Positions 53,898 to 62,810 of a DNA stretch of 64,000 nt are shown piece by piece. Positions within the stretch are counted from its first letter, which is position 1. Every line of letters begins with the position of its first letter. The DNA is from Pseudomonas ekonensis (GTDB lineage Bacteria > Pseudomonadota > Gammaproteobacteria > Pseudomonadales > Pseudomonadaceae): contig NZ_JAHSTS010000002.1 of NCBI RefSeq assembly GCF_019145435.1, positions 1,178,001-1,242,000 on the forward strand. Direction: 5' to 3'. The position numbers and the translations under genes are program-made. The notes beneath the pieces were generated by a model. That model worked only from the letters and a program-made list of their open reading frames with translations. It made no database searches and had not been told where the DNA came from.

Positions 53898-54959
53898 TCA
53901 GATGTCGGCGTCAGCCATGTCGTCTTCGGTCTCGGTGACCGAAGCACCAGCCTTGGCATCTGCAACGGCCGACGAAGACAGCAGCTTGTCGCGCAGTTGT
54001 TTCTCGAGCGCGGCGGCGACGTCCGGGTTGTCCGCCAGGTACTTGGCCGAGTTGGCCTTGCCCTGACCGATCTTGGTGCCGTTGTAGGCATACCAGGCGC
54101 CGGACTTCTCGACGAAGCCGTGCAGCACGCCCAGGTCGATCATCTCGCCGTTGAGGTAGATGCCCTTGCCGTAAAGGATCTGGAACTCGGCCTGACGGAA
54201 CGGCGAAGCGACCTTGTTCTTCACGACCTTGACGCGGGTTTCGCTGCCGACCACTTCGTCGCCTTCCTTCACCGCGCCGGTGCGGCGGATGTCGAGACGG
54301 ACCGAAGCGTAGAACTTGAGCGCGTTACCGCCGGTGGTGGTTTCCGGGCTGCCGAACATCACGCCGATCTTCATGCGGATCTGGTTGATGAAGATCACCA
54401 GGCAGTTGGCGTTCTTGATGTTGCCGGTGATCTTGCGCAGCGCCTGGGACATCAGACGGGCTTGCAGGCCCACGTGCATGTCGCCCATTTCGCCTTCGAT
54501 TTCAGCCTTCGGCACCAGCGCGGCCACGGAGTCGACGATGATCACGTCAACGGCGTTGGAGCGCACCAGCATGTCGGTGATTTCCAGGGCCTGTTCGCCG
54601 GTGTCCGGCTGCGACACCAGCAGGTCGTCGACGTTGACGCCCAGCTTGCCGGCGTACTCGGGATCCAGGGCGTGTTCGGCGTCGACGAAGGCGCAGGTCG
54701 CGCCGGCCTTTTGGGCCTGGGCGATCACGGACAGCGTCAAGGTGGTCTTACCGGACGATTCAGGGCCGTAGATCTCGATGATCCGGCCTTTTGGCAGGCC
54801 GCCGATGCCCAGTGCGATGTCCAGACCCAGAGAGCCGGTGGAAATGGCCGGGATCGCCTGACGGTCCTGATCGCCCATACGCATTACGGCACCCTTGCCG
54901 AATTGACGTTCGATCTGACCCAGGGCCGCAGCCAAGGCTTTCTTCTTGTTGTCGTCCAT
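53898..54959 (-). CDS. recA: Recombinase RecA
   Basis: 353 residues. Walker A GPESSGKT at ~66-73, Walker [14 protein letters not shown] loop 2 around [30 protein letters not shown], acidic C-terminus. Central to homologous recombination and LexA self-cleavage. LexA box at 55000-55015. The ATG at 54959 is the standard MDDNKKKAL start. Confidence 0.97.
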   Translation of the reverse strand: MDDNKKKALAAALGQIERQFGKGAVMRMGDQDRQAIPAISTGSLGLDIALGIGGLPKGRIIEIYGPESSGKTTLTLSVIAQAQKAGATCAFVDAEHALDPEYAGKLGVNVDDLLVSQPDTGEQALEITDMLVRSNAVDVIIVDSVAALVPKAEIEGEMGDMHVGLQARLMSQALRKITGNIKNANCLVIFINQIRMKIGVMFGSPETTTGGNALKFYASVRLDIRRTGAVKEGDEVVGSETRVKVVKNKVASPFRQAEFQILYGKGIYLNGEMIDLGVLHGFVEKSGAWYAYNGTKIGQGKANSAKYLADNPDVAAALEKQLRDKLLSSSAVADAKAGASVTETEDDMADADI

Positions 54960-54999
54960 TAAAGTCCTCACGTAATCAATAAGGCCTGACGGCCAACAC

Positions 55000-55015
55000 C
55001 TGTATAAGTAGCCAG
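55000..55015 (-). promoter_or_regulatory. LexA box upstream of recA
   Basis: CTGTATAAGTAGCCAG (CTG-N10-CAG) lies 41 bases before the recA ATG. Confidence 0.82.
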
Positions 55016-55042
55016 TATTATTCCACAGCGTTCGAGGATCGC

Positions 55043-55543
55043 CTACCCCTGATTTTCGATTTCTCGTGCCGTCAGTCGCAGCAACCCCTCTAGCGCGGCC
55101 TTCACCGTTTGTCGGCGGACGTCGTCACGGGTGCCGGGGAAGTGCTGCACCTCGCTGGACACCGCGTCGCCCGCGCCCCAGGCCAGCCACACCGTGCCCA
55201 CCGGCTTGTTCGGCGAACCGCCGTCCGGCCCGGCCACGCCGCTGACCGCCACGGCGAAGCGCGCCCGGCTGTGGGCCTGGGCGCCGCGCACCATGGCCTC
55301 GACCACTTCGCGGCTGACCGCGCCCACGGTCGGGAACAGCTCCGCCGGCACGTCGAGCTGCAAGGTCTTCTGCCGGTTGGAATACGTCACGTAGCCGGCC
55401 TCGAACCACGCCGAGCTGCCGGGAATGCGGGTGATCGCCTCGGCGATCCCGCCGCCGGTGCAGGACTCGGCGGTGGTGACGTGGGCATTGAGCAACTGCA
55501 GGCGCCGGCCAAGTTCGGCGGCCAGTTGGGTGATTTCTTTCAC
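55043..55543 (-). CDS. pncC: Nicotinamide-nucleotide amidohydrolase (CinA C-terminal domain protein)
   Basis: 166 residues from GTG 55543 (GGAG upstream), giving the family start [12 protein letters not shown]. Motifs [16 protein letters not shown] (catalytic Ser), [17 protein letters not shown] and [20 protein letters not shown]. Deamidates NMN to NaMN. The last chromosomal gene before the phage-tail segment, matching the cinA side of the mutS-cinA-recA locus. Confidence 0.92.
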   Translation of the reverse strand: MKEITQLAAELGRRLQLLNAHVTTAESCTGGGIAEAITRIPGSSAWFEAGYVTYSNRQKTLQLDVPAELFPTVGAVSREVVEAMVRGAQAHSRARFAVAVSGVAGPDGGSPNKPVGTVWLAWGAGDAVSSEVQHFPGTRDDVRRQTVKAALEGLLRLTAREIENQG

Positions 55544-55611
55544 GGCGCACTCCGGATCGGATGGGATGTGCACCACCGTACACGAGCCCATGGCGCATGC
55601 AAGGCGCAGGC

Positions 55612-56148
55612 TCATTCAAGATGTGAAGGCGCAGGGGCCAGCGCCCGGACATAGGCCTGGCAGGCCTGCAGGGCGATCAGTGCGCGGTCGCCTTCGTCGG
55701 TGATGGCGACAATTCGTTGAGCATGCGCCGGGTCAAGTCGGGCGCGTAGGGCTGCATGATCCACGCCGCCGGCGCCGGGGGCGGCGGGCAGGTCGCAGCC
55801 ACGGGCAACGTCGCCGGCATCGACGAGGACTGACAGGCGCAGATCAGCAGTGGCAAGGCGGTCGCGCAGGCGAGCCTGATCACGTTGGGCATCATTGAGC
55901 GCTCGGTAGTGGGTCTGTTCGCTGGCCTGGAGCCGTTGCTCCAGGGCCAGGCGCTGGTCCTGCGCGGCCTGTTGCGCGGCGGCGGCCGTCAGGGTCAGCT
56001 GATTGAGGGCCTGGGCATGTTCAAGGGCCTGCTCGGCCAGTTGCCGGCCGTAGCGCCAGTCCTGGAACCGCCAGGCCAGCGCCGCCGCCGCGACGGCCAG
56101 CAGCGCGGTGCCGGCCAGCCGCCAGAGGTTCAGGCCGAGACCGGGCAT
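55612..56148 (-). CDS. Rz-like i-spanin / lysis protein
   Basis: 178 residues. One N-terminal membrane helix (LAGTALLAVAAAALAWRF), then a long coiled coil (LEHAQALNQLTLTAAAAQQAAQDQ...DQARLRDRL) in the periplasm. This is the i-spanin layout. It overlaps the endolysin gene by 19 bases, and an Rz1-type lipoprotein is encoded inside it in another frame. Acts in outer-membrane disruption at the end of phage or tailocin release. Confidence 0.8.
   Translation of the reverse strand: MPGLGLNLWRLAGTALLAVAAAALAWRFQDWRYGRQLAEQALEHAQALNQLTLTAAAAQQAAQDQRLALEQRLQASEQTHYRALNDAQRDQARLRDRLATADLRLSVLVDAGDVARGCDLPAAPGAGGVDHAALRARLDPAHAQRIVAITDEGDRALIALQACQAYVRALAPAPSHLE
55677..55895 (-). CDS. Embedded Rz1-like o-spanin lipoprotein
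   Basis: 72 residues wholly inside the Rz gene in a shifted frame. A lipoprotein-type signal (LPLLICAC, modified Cys21) is followed by a short proline-rich mature chain (CPPPPAPAAW). This matches lambda Rz1, the outer-membrane spanin partner of Rz. The lipobox has Cys at -2, which is unusual. Confidence 0.7.
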   Translation of the reverse strand: MMPNVIRLACATALPLLICACQSSSMPATLPVAATCPPPPAPAAWIMQPYAPDLTRRMLNELSPSPTKATAH

Positions 56149-56693
56149 AGCACCGCCCTCGCCCGTCCCCAGAGCTCCAGGCGGTCCTGCAGGCCGTTCA
56201 GCCCGCCGTTGATGCGCCGGGTGATGGTGTTGAACTGGTCGCGGTCGGCCAGTTCGTTCAAGCCGTTCTGCGCCCAGAACCACGCGGCGGATTCAGCCGC
56301 CCATTGCGGCTGCTCCAGCAGTTCCGGCAAGGCCAGCAGACGTTCGTCGCCGAACAGGCCGAGGCTGCATTGCCGGTAGTTGGCGCGGCCGGTGATCTGG
56401 ATGAGCCCTCGGCCGCAGTACTTCTGCCCGTCGCCGTCGGCTTCGGGGGTGTTGCCCAACCGGGCCGCGAGGGCGCCGGTGTCGTATTTGCTCAGGTATT
56501 GCTGGCTGCCCAGTTCGCGCACGTAGCGCAACTGGCCCGACTCATGGCCGACCTGGGCCAGGAACGCGGCGACGCGCTTGGGCGTGTCGATGCGCTGGCG
56601 GGCCATGGCGGCGTTGAGCGCCGGAACGAAAACGCCCGCTTGGGAGCGGGCGTTCGGCATGATGCTGACAAGCTGGTTTTCGGTGATTGGCAT
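56130..56693 (-). CDS. GH19-type endolysin
   Basis: 187 residues. Chitinase-like glycoside hydrolase family 19 lysozyme: VGHESGQLRYVREL with catalytic Glu51 and Glu60 candidates, YCGRGLIQITGRANYRQC, and AAESAAWFWAQNGLNELAD. Cleaves the peptidoglycan glycan strand. No signal peptide, so it needs a holin, which is not in this window. A terminator-like hairpin lies inside codons ~12-24. Confidence 0.9.
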   Translation of the reverse strand: MPITENQLVSIMPNARSQAGVFVPALNAAMARQRIDTPKRVAAFLAQVGHESGQLRYVRELGSQQYLSKYDTGALAARLGNTPEADGDGQKYCGRGLIQITGRANYRQCSLGLFGDERLLALPELLEQPQWAAESAAWFWAQNGLNELADRDQFNTITRRINGGLNGLQDRLELWGRARAVLCPVSA

Positions 56694-56797
56694 GATGTTC
56701 GATCCTCCCTGGATGCTGCGATTGAATCACGGTTGGCGGGAGAAACCCGCCAACCAGTTGTTTTCCAGAGTTTTCACGCTTGATCCTTATGAAGGGT

Positions 56798-56995
56798 TTA
56801 AATGATGCGCTTGAAAAAGCCCAGGACGCCGCGCCGCGGTTCCTCTGCGTCGGGATCGTCAAGCCGGGGCAGCACCTGCCCCCCCGCCGCCAGCCACGCC
56901 TGATATTCAAGCCAGTCGCGGTTGCCCGGATCCTGCGGAACGTACGCCGCGTCGCTCAGGCGCATCACGCCCTGTGGGGTCAGTCGATAGTCCAT
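56798..56995 (-). CDS. Small tail-fibre-associated protein
   Basis: 65 residues from ATG 56995 with TAGGAG upstream. MDYRLTPQGVMRLSDAAYVPQDPGNRDWLEYQAWLAAGG follows the pattern of small phage proteins (xIPxDPxNRDWxEYxAWLAxG) encoded after tail-fibre genes. It starts 8 bases after the stop of the last fibre gene, where the other fibres have a chaperone gene, so it may fill that place. Confidence 0.62.
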   Translation of the reverse strand: MDYRLTPQGVMRLSDAAYVPQDPGNRDWLEYQAWLAAGGQVLPRLDDPDAEEPRRGVLGFFKRII

Positions 56996-57003
56996 CGTTG
57001 CTC

Positions 57004-58206
57004 CTAGATTTCGGCATCGGCCGTCCATTCGATCTGCAGGGTCTGCCCGGGGGCGCTGCCGACGGGCGTGACGGTGGCGAACGAGATCGCACGATCCGTC
57101 AGGCCCTGCAGGAACGTTCCGGTGCAGGGCTTGCCGATCGACTGGTTCCAGACCTGAGCGCTGTTGTCGCCCGGGCAGTAGGCCACGACCGTCGGCAGGA
57201 CGCGCTTCTGCACCAGCATGCCGATCGTCATGCCGTACTGGCCGGTGTTGCCGGCCGGGACTTGAGTGAATGTCGAGATGCAGGTGCCGGAGCCGTTGTT
57301 CGCCCGGATCGGCAATCCGCCGGTGAACGAGCGCTCGAAATAGCGTTGGCAGTCGCTCAGTTCCTGCGCTTCGGTGCGGCGTTCGAAAGGCGTCGGCCCC
57401 GGCCCCTCCTCCAACTGGATCCGGGCCAGGTCCACGGTCTGCAGCACATTGAGCGCAAGATCGAAGGCCAGCCTCAGGTGATGGTTCGCACCCAGCATCT
57501 TTCCGGCGATGCCCGGCACCTGAAACGAAACGCTGTACTGGGCCCAGGCGGTGCCGACCTGAAAGTCGCCGACCGCCCTCTCGACCGTTTCCGAACCGGA
57601 CGCCCCGAAGTTCTGGAAGATCATGACCCGCAGTTGCCGCGCCGCATCGGACCGGGCCCAGAACGAAACGGTCGCCGTCCTGCCTGCCAGCGTCCTGACC
57701 GATTCGACGTTCTGGGAAATCCGGTGCACGGTCGAGCCGGTGCCGGCCGCCGTTTGCTGCCAGCGCAGGAAGGCCTGGGGCTCGCCGGCGACTTCGCCTT
57801 GACCGGGAGCGAAGCTTTGCCGGCTGATCGCGACACCGGCATTGCCGTTCCAGTCGCAGCGGAAACGGTCGGCCACGAAGCCGCCGATGTTCGGGGCCTG
57901 ATTGGCGGTGCCGCGCTGCCAGATATCGAAGCCGCCGTTGATCAGCACGTTCTTGCGGTACACCTGCACCGGGAACTGCTGCAGCGGATCGGGCTTGGCC
58001 AGTTGCCGGATGGCCCTGGCCAACTGGTCGGTCTGTTCCTCGTCCGGCGTCAGGCCGGCGGCGGTGATCGCATTGAGGATTTCTTCAGTGACGCTGTTGC
58101 CCCAACTGGCCGGAATCAGCGAGCCCGGTGTTCCGGCGATCGCGTCTTCATCGACGAACCGGCCGTTCACCAGCCCTGAACCGGGAATGCGCTTGGGATA
58201 ATCCAT
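57004..58206 (-). CDS. Tail fibre protein, module 1 (nearest the lysis genes)
   Basis: 400 residues. The N-terminal ~70 residues are the shared anchor (MDYPKRIPGSGLVNGRFVDE, TPGSLIPASWGNSVTEEILN, TDQLARA). After a linker comes a different body: NVLINGGFDIWQRGT opens a carbohydrate-binding-like beta-sandwich region, ending in LSDCQRYFERSF and a C-terminal domain with three Cys. Receptor specificity should lie there. The longest fibre of the five. Confidence 0.85.
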   Translation of the reverse strand: MDYPKRIPGSGLVNGRFVDEDAIAGTPGSLIPASWGNSVTEEILNAITAAGLTPDEEQTDQLARAIRQLAKPDPLQQFPVQVYRKNVLINGGFDIWQRGTANQAPNIGGFVADRFRCDWNGNAGVAISRQSFAPGQGEVAGEPQAFLRWQQTAAGTGSTVHRISQNVESVRTLAGRTATVSFWARSDAARQLRVMIFQNFGASGSETVERAVGDFQVGTAWAQYSVSFQVPGIAGKMLGANHHLRLAFDLALNVLQTVDLARIQLEEGPGPTPFERRTEAQELSDCQRYFERSFTGGLPIRANNGSGTCISTFTQVPAGNTGQYGMTIGMLVQKRVLPTVVAYCPGDNSAQVWNQSIGKPCTGTFLQGLTDRAISFATVTPVGSAPGQTLQIEWTADAEI

Positions 58207-58220
58207 GAGTGGCTCCTGGG

Positions 58221-58667
58221 TCAGACCGACGATGCCAGCCAGCGCGGCGCCGCAGGACGATGCTCGCTGAACGGAAAGAACGAGCCTTGCGGCCAGTCCC
58301 GCAGCGCACGCCGGTAGGTTTGCAGTTCGGTGTATTGCTCGGTGGTCAGGGTGGTGCCGCCACCGTCCTCCAGCTCGTCACGGTCGCGGGCCACCAGGCC
58401 GTCGGTGGCGGCCAGTTGCGCATCGCGCCAGCGGCGTTCGGCGTCGGCGGCCTCCTCGGGCGTCGGCGGCGGCGGATCGGTCAGCACCGGAAAGCCGTTG
58501 TTGGGATTGACGCCGATGACCTTCGCCACGACCGCCTGCTGCTGCAGCAGGGAAATCCAGTAGTCCTGGGGAATTTCGATGACGTCGCCGGGAATGTCCG
58601 ACGCGTTGATGCCCGGTACATAGACGCCCCGGGTGCTGGCGCTGAACAAAACAGTGAATGCGTTCAT
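58221..58667 (-). CDS. Tail fibre assembly chaperone for module 2
   Basis: 148 residues. C-terminal half matches the phage tail assembly chaperone type (RWRDAQLAATDGLV, LQTYRRALRDWPQG, APRWLASSV). The N-terminal half (MNAFTVLFSASTRGVYVPGI) differs from the other chaperones here. Starts on the base following the module 2 fibre stop. Confidence 0.82.
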   Translation of the reverse strand: MNAFTVLFSASTRGVYVPGINASDIPGDVIEIPQDYWISLLQQQAVVAKVIGVNPNNGFPVLTDPPPPTPEEAADAERRWRDAQLAATDGLVARDRDELEDGGGTTLTTEQYTELQTYRRALRDWPQGSFFPFSEHRPAAPRWLASSV

Positions 58668-59564
58668 TCAATAGCCCTTCGCAAAGTAGTTCACGCTCCA
58701 GCCCTGCTGCACTTGCGCGGCGGCGTTGCGGATTCTCAGCGTGCAGCCCTGCTGGGTGACGCTGCCGCCGACCAGGGCGACCATCGCCGCATCGCCGCCC
58801 GAATGGGTGGCCACGAGGGACGAAAACGCCGTCGGGAACGAAATGGGAAAGGTGACGAAAACGTTGCCGTCGGCATTTGACGTGCCGACTCCCCATTGCT
58901 CGATGTTGCCGCTGGGATAGCGCTGATACCCGACGTTGCCGTAGACGCCGGAATGGGCCGAGGCGTACCGGTCGCTGACTGAACCGCCGTACAGGCGCCA
59001 CTGGCCGCTCAGCTTGATGAACTGGGCGCTGTCGCCGATGCCGAGCTTCAGCGCGCCGAAGGTGCCGTTGCAGGTTTCGATGGTTTCGCCGGCGGCGGGA
59101 TTGACCGTCAGGACGCCGTTGCCGGCGTTGATGACATGCAGGGTGCTGGCATGGGCAAGCCCGGCGATGGACGGCAAGGTCGCCGTGATCGGCGCCGCGC
59201 TGGCGAAACTGGCCACGCCGCCCACGCTCGATGCGCTGAGGGCGGTGCTCACCGCATAGGACGAGAAACCGGAAAACTGCAGGCCGCTGCGGGTCACGAA
59301 CCCGGTGGTCGCGACCGACTGGCCGTTGTCGAACTGCGGCGGGGTGACAAACAGCTTACTGCTGCGCAAGGCCTTGAGCAGTTGGTCATTGGCCGCTTCG
59401 CTCGGCGTGATGCCGGCCGTGCGGATGACATTCAACAGCTCCTGGGTGACGCCGTTGCCCCAACTGGCCGGAATCAACGACCCCGGCTTGCCCGAGACCG
59501 GATCCTCATCGACGAATCGGCCGTCCACCAGGCCGGCGCTGGGTACATTGTTCGGATAATCCAC
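58668..59564 (-). CDS. Tail fibre protein, module 2
   Basis: 298 residues from GTG 59564 with AGGAGAAG upstream. Anchor VDYPNNVPSAGLVDGRFVDE ... GSLIPASWGNGVTQELLN ... NDQLLKAL. The C-terminal domain (GYQRYPSGNIEQWGVGT, FPTAFSSLVATHSGG) is the gp53-like fibre tip found on many phage tails. Confidence 0.85.
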   Translation of the reverse strand: MDYPNNVPSAGLVDGRFVDEDPVSGKPGSLIPASWGNGVTQELLNVIRTAGITPSEAANDQLLKALRSSKLFVTPPQFDNGQSVATTGFVTRSGLQFSGFSSYAVSTALSASSVGGVASFASAAPITATLPSIAGLAHASTLHVINAGNGVLTVNPAAGETIETCNGTFGALKLGIGDSAQFIKLSGQWRLYGGSVSDRYASAHSGVYGNVGYQRYPSGNIEQWGVGTSNADGNVFVTFPISFPTAFSSLVATHSGGDAAMVALVGGSVTQQGCTLRIRNAAAQVQQGWSVNYFAKGY

Positions 59565-59605
59565 TGTTCTTCTCCTGAATTGAAATGACAGGCGCCGCGA
59601 TGGCG

Positions 59606-60058
59606 TCAAATGCCGTCGGCACCTAGCCAGGGCGGAGCCGCCGGCCGCAGGGTTGCGCCGGAGCCGGGCCAATCGCGCAGGGCCTGGCGGTACTGGAGCA
59701 GCGCCAGGTATTGCGGCGCGGCCAGGGTCGGCGCACGGCCGAGCTCCTGCTCGTCGCGGTGGCGCGCCATCAGCCATTGGGTGTCCGTCAGCACGGACTC
59801 GCGCCAGGCCTTTTCCTGCGCCCGTGACGGTTCTTGCGCAACGGCCGGTGCTGCAGGCACCGACGCGACCGGCGCGGGCACCGGTTCGACGGCCTGCCGG
59901 ATATCGCCCACCGGCGCACCGATCTCGACCTCGGCACCCTCAGGCACCCGCACCATCGACTCGACGAAAGACGGGGCATACAGCTGTGTGATCGCGTAGT
60001 CCCCGGTATCGATCAGTTCGACGGCAATGCCGTTTTCCACCCGTGCATACAGGGCCAT
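59606..60058 (-). CDS. Tail fibre assembly chaperone for module 3
   Basis: 150 residues. MALYARVENGIAVELIDTG opens a beta-rich N-terminal part; an Ala/Pro linker (PAPVASVPAAPAVAQEP) follows; the C-terminal half LTDTQWLMARHRDEQELG ... QYRQALRDWPGS is shared with the module 2 and 5 chaperones. Its ATG overlaps the last base of the module 3 fibre stop. Confidence 0.82.
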   Translation of the reverse strand: MALYARVENGIAVELIDTGDYAITQLYAPSFVESMVRVPEGAEVEIGAPVGDIRQAVEPVPAPVASVPAAPAVAQEPSRAQEKAWRESVLTDTQWLMARHRDEQELGRAPTLAAPQYLALLQYRQALRDWPGSGATLRPAAPPWLGADGI

Positions 60059-60984
60059 TACGCGTACTCCCAGATTTCACAGAAAGCGTTACCGCCCGCA
60101 CCGCTCACGAAAGAGGTGGAGGCACTGTTCGAGCAGGCACCGCTGCCGCCCGATCCACGGACGCCGGGCCAACCGTTTCCGTTCACGCCGGTGAACGGGC
60201 CGCCGCCGTCGAACGGGCCTGGGCCACCGCCGCCGGAGAGCATTCCCCAATTGTTGTTGAACATCGCAAAGCTCCCGGTGTTGCCGCGGGCATTGGCCAG
60301 ATTGCCGCCGGTGACGGTCAGGCCGCCCACGCCGCCCTGCACGAACCCGGAAGCCGTCGCTGTCACCGCGACGGTCAGAACCTGCCCGCCCCCGCCGCCT
60401 GCCGCACTCATGTAAGCGCCGAAGGAAGCGCCGCCGCCCGCCTGCCCGGCCGCGTTGCGCGCGGCACCTCCCGCGCCCAGCGAAACCGGCACGCCGGCGA
60501 GCATCTGCGCTGTGACGTCATAGAAACTCTCGCCGTAGGCGCCCGATCCGCCGCCTCCGCCGATAGCCAGGGAGTTGGCCGGCACCGGCCCGCATCCGCC
60601 CCCGGAGCCGCCAGCCCCGATCAATCTCACGCGGATTCGCTTGGCCCTGGGATCAGGCCGGTACACCGTGATCCCGACCGTGTCGAACTGCTTGACCGCC
60701 AGTAACCGTCCGGTCGCATCGGTGATGCCGTAGCCACTCAGCGTGGTCGGGGTGTTCCTGAGCTTGTTGAAGTCGACCAGGGCGCCGATGGCCGTCGCCA
60801 GCTGGTCGGTCTTGGCCTCATCGGGCGTCAGCCCGGCGGCCTTGATGGCGTTGAGGATCTCTTGTGTCACGCCGTTGCCCCAGGCGGCGGGGATCAACGA
60901 ACCGGGAGTTCCAGCAACGGGGTTTTCATCGATGAACCCGCCGTTGACCAGGCCGACGCCGGGGATGCTTTTGGGATAGTCCAT
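60058..60984 (-). CDS. Tail fibre protein, module 3 (glycine-rich)
   Basis: 308 residues. Anchor MDYPKSIPGVGLVNGGFIDE ... TPGSLIPAAWGNGVTQEILN ... TDQLATAI. Body: a glycine-rich fold (LIGAGGSGGGCGPVPANSLA and several GGGGG runs) as in phage glycine-rich fibre tips with polyglycine helices, ending FCEIWEYA. Confidence 0.85.
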   Translation of the reverse strand: MDYPKSIPGVGLVNGGFIDENPVAGTPGSLIPAAWGNGVTQEILNAIKAAGLTPDEAKTDQLATAIGALVDFNKLRNTPTTLSGYGITDATGRLLAVKQFDTVGITVYRPDPRAKRIRVRLIGAGGSGGGCGPVPANSLAIGGGGGSGAYGESFYDVTAQMLAGVPVSLGAGGAARNAAGQAGGGASFGAYMSAAGGGGGQVLTVAVTATASGFVQGGVGGLTVTGGNLANARGNTGSFAMFNNNWGMLSGGGGPGPFDGGGPFTGVNGNGWPGVRGSGGSGACSNSASTSFVSGAGGNAFCEIWEYA

Positions 60985-61066
60985 TGCACAAACTTCGAGT
61001 GGGTTTCTACGGGCAGCCGAATGCCGGCGGCACTGAACCGCCCGTAGAGGGATGAGGGAATGTCAG

Positions 61067-61648
61067 TCAGGCGGAGGGCGGCACCGCGATTCGGCCCGGC
61101 GCAACCGGCCAGATGATGTTGCGCGGATAGTCCGCCTGCTGCTCGATCTGCGACAGGTGGATGGCGTAGCGTTTCCAGGCCTGCATCATCGCGACCTGCT
61201 CGCTGCCCGCTTCGCCCAGTTCATAGGCGTACTGCAGCGGCGCCACGCGGATGACCGCTTCACGCAGACGGTTGTCCCGATCGGTGTCGGCCTGTGCCGC
61301 CAGACCTGCACGCTCGGCCTCTGTATCCAGCACCCAGTCACCTTCCTTCCAGAAGCAATAGGCGTTGGGCCGGGGTTTGACGGTCAAGTGATCGGGCAAC
61401 GGCCCCAATTGGGTCCAATACAGGGCGTTGCCGTTTTCCTTGAAGTAAACCATTCGGTTGCGCAGATCGATCAGTTGCACCGCTTGCTGATCGCGCCAGA
61501 CCCAGACATGGCCCGGTTCGGCGGCAGGCAACGCTTCAGGCAACCCGATGGCATTGCCCGGCACCACGACCCCCAAACCCGGATATTCCGGCAGTTCGAC
61601 GGGCCCGGTCATTTCCTGGGTCTGTTCGTTGACGTAGTAATAAACCAT
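61067..61648 (-). CDS. Tail fibre assembly protein for module 4 (Caudo_TAP-like)
   Basis: 193 residues from ATG 61648 (GAGG upstream; a GTG two codons earlier is possible). MVYYYVNEQTQEMTGPVELP opens the chain; the C-terminus MQAWKRYAIHLSQIEQQADY and NIIWPVAP is of the classical tail-fibre assembly type, unlike the three other chaperones. It starts 7 bases after the module 4 stop. Confidence 0.78.
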   Translation of the reverse strand: MVYYYVNEQTQEMTGPVELPEYPGLGVVVPGNAIGLPEALPAAEPGHVWVWRDQQAVQLIDLRNRMVYFKENGNALYWTQLGPLPDHLTVKPRPNAYCFWKEGDWVLDTEAERAGLAAQADTDRDNRLREAVIRVAPLQYAYELGEAGSEQVAMMQAWKRYAIHLSQIEQQADYPRNIIWPVAPGRIAVPPSA

Positions 61649-61655
61649 AAGCACC

Positions 61656-62696
61656 TCAAATGAGCTTAAGACGGCCCGGATAGGCGATGTTCCGGGGCCG
61701 GGCCATTCCCCAGTACGGGGAGCCGAAGTTTTCGGCGGACGTCGCGGTGACGTAGTAGGTCAGCCCGGTATAGGGCGTCGGATCCGCTCCGATCGTCGCC
61801 AGGTTGCCGATCCCGTGGACCGCCGGGGCGGCACCGTTGTCGCCGGCGATGTTGGTGCCGGTCTGCCAGGAACCGGCCACCCGTGAGGCGTCGATGTTGC
61901 GCTGCTCATCCAGCGTCCGGATGAATTCGCCGCGCACTTCCGGCCCCCGGAAGGTCTTGACGCCGTCGCCGCTGCTCCAGCCGCCCGCGCGGTCGACCTC
62001 GGCGCGCAGCATCCCGGACTGAACGGCGTGATCCCACAGCCATGGCCATTCGGCGCGCTGGAACTCTCTGCCGTTGAGTGCGCCGTAACCGCCGGGACTG
62101 AGTGCGGTCGAACTCTCGTACACGATCCGTCCCAGCGCCGTACCGTCAAACCGCCCTACCGGCCACCAGTTGCCCGAGCCGTCGCTGCGCAGGTGCCACC
62201 AGTCGCCCGCCCCCATCAACACGAAAAACGGATAGCCGCCGGCGGACAGGTGAGTGTGAAACCTGATCCGGTCGTTGCCGCCGGCCTGCACGACCAGCCG
62301 GTTGGCGCTGTTGTCGGTGCGGCGGACAATCACGTCCCGCACGCCTGACAACGCGTTCACCGCCGGCAGGGTGACAGTCGTGTCCGCAGTGCCGGCGCTG
62401 ATCAGGACCAGCCCGAGCTCGTCGGCGCCCAGTACCCTCGATCCGGACACCTCGACGACTTTTGATGACATGGGGCTGGCCAGGCTAAGCAGCTTCTTGA
62501 CGGCCGTCAGCAACTGATCGTTCACCCCTTCGGCCGGCGCGATTCCGGCCGCCTTGATGACGGTCAGCAGCTCTTCGGTCACACCGTTGCCCCACACCGC
62601 CGGAATCAACGAGCCCGGCGTGCCTGCCACCGGGTTTTCATCGACGAACCGGCCGTCGACCAGGCCGACGCTGGGGACGCTTTTTGGATAATCCAC
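61656..62696 (-). CDS. Tail fibre protein, module 4 (collar-type tip)
   Basis: 346 residues from GTG 62696. Anchor VDYPKSVPSVGLVDGRFVDE ... TPGSLIPAVWGNGVTEELLT ... NDQLLTAV. The C-terminal half resembles phage collar / short fibre tips: EFQRAEWPWLWDHAVQSG, FRGPEVRGEFIRTLDE, and the terminal MARPRNIAYPGRLKLI. Confidence 0.86.
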   Translation of the reverse strand: MDYPKSVPSVGLVDGRFVDENPVAGTPGSLIPAVWGNGVTEELLTVIKAAGIAPAEGVNDQLLTAVKKLLSLASPMSSKVVEVSGSRVLGADELGLVLISAGTADTTVTLPAVNALSGVRDVIVRRTDNSANRLVVQAGGNDRIRFHTHLSAGGYPFFVLMGAGDWWHLRSDGSGNWWPVGRFDGTALGRIVYESSTALSPGGYGALNGREFQRAEWPWLWDHAVQSGMLRAEVDRAGGWSSGDGVKTFRGPEVRGEFIRTLDEQRNIDASRVAGSWQTGTNIAGDNGAAPAVHGIGNLATIGADPTPYTGLTYYVTATSAENFGSPYWGMARPRNIAYPGRLKLI

Positions 62697-62760
62697 TGTT
62701 TTGATCCTATAGGTAGTCGCTGCTGTTCCAGCGATGGACGAGGCCGCTTCGCAGAAATGC

Positions 62761-62786
62761 AAAACGCCCGCGCAGGGCGGGCGTCA
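62761..62786 (-). terminator. Terminator-like hairpin between fibre modules 5 and 4
   Basis: CGCCCGC (62765-62771) pairs with GCGGGCG (62777-62783). On the minus strand, which carries the genes, TTTT follows the stem. It lies in the 114-base gap between the module 5 chaperone and the module 4 fibre. Confidence 0.7.
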
Positions 62787-62810
62787 GGCTCGCGGCGAAA
62801 CGGATGCCTG

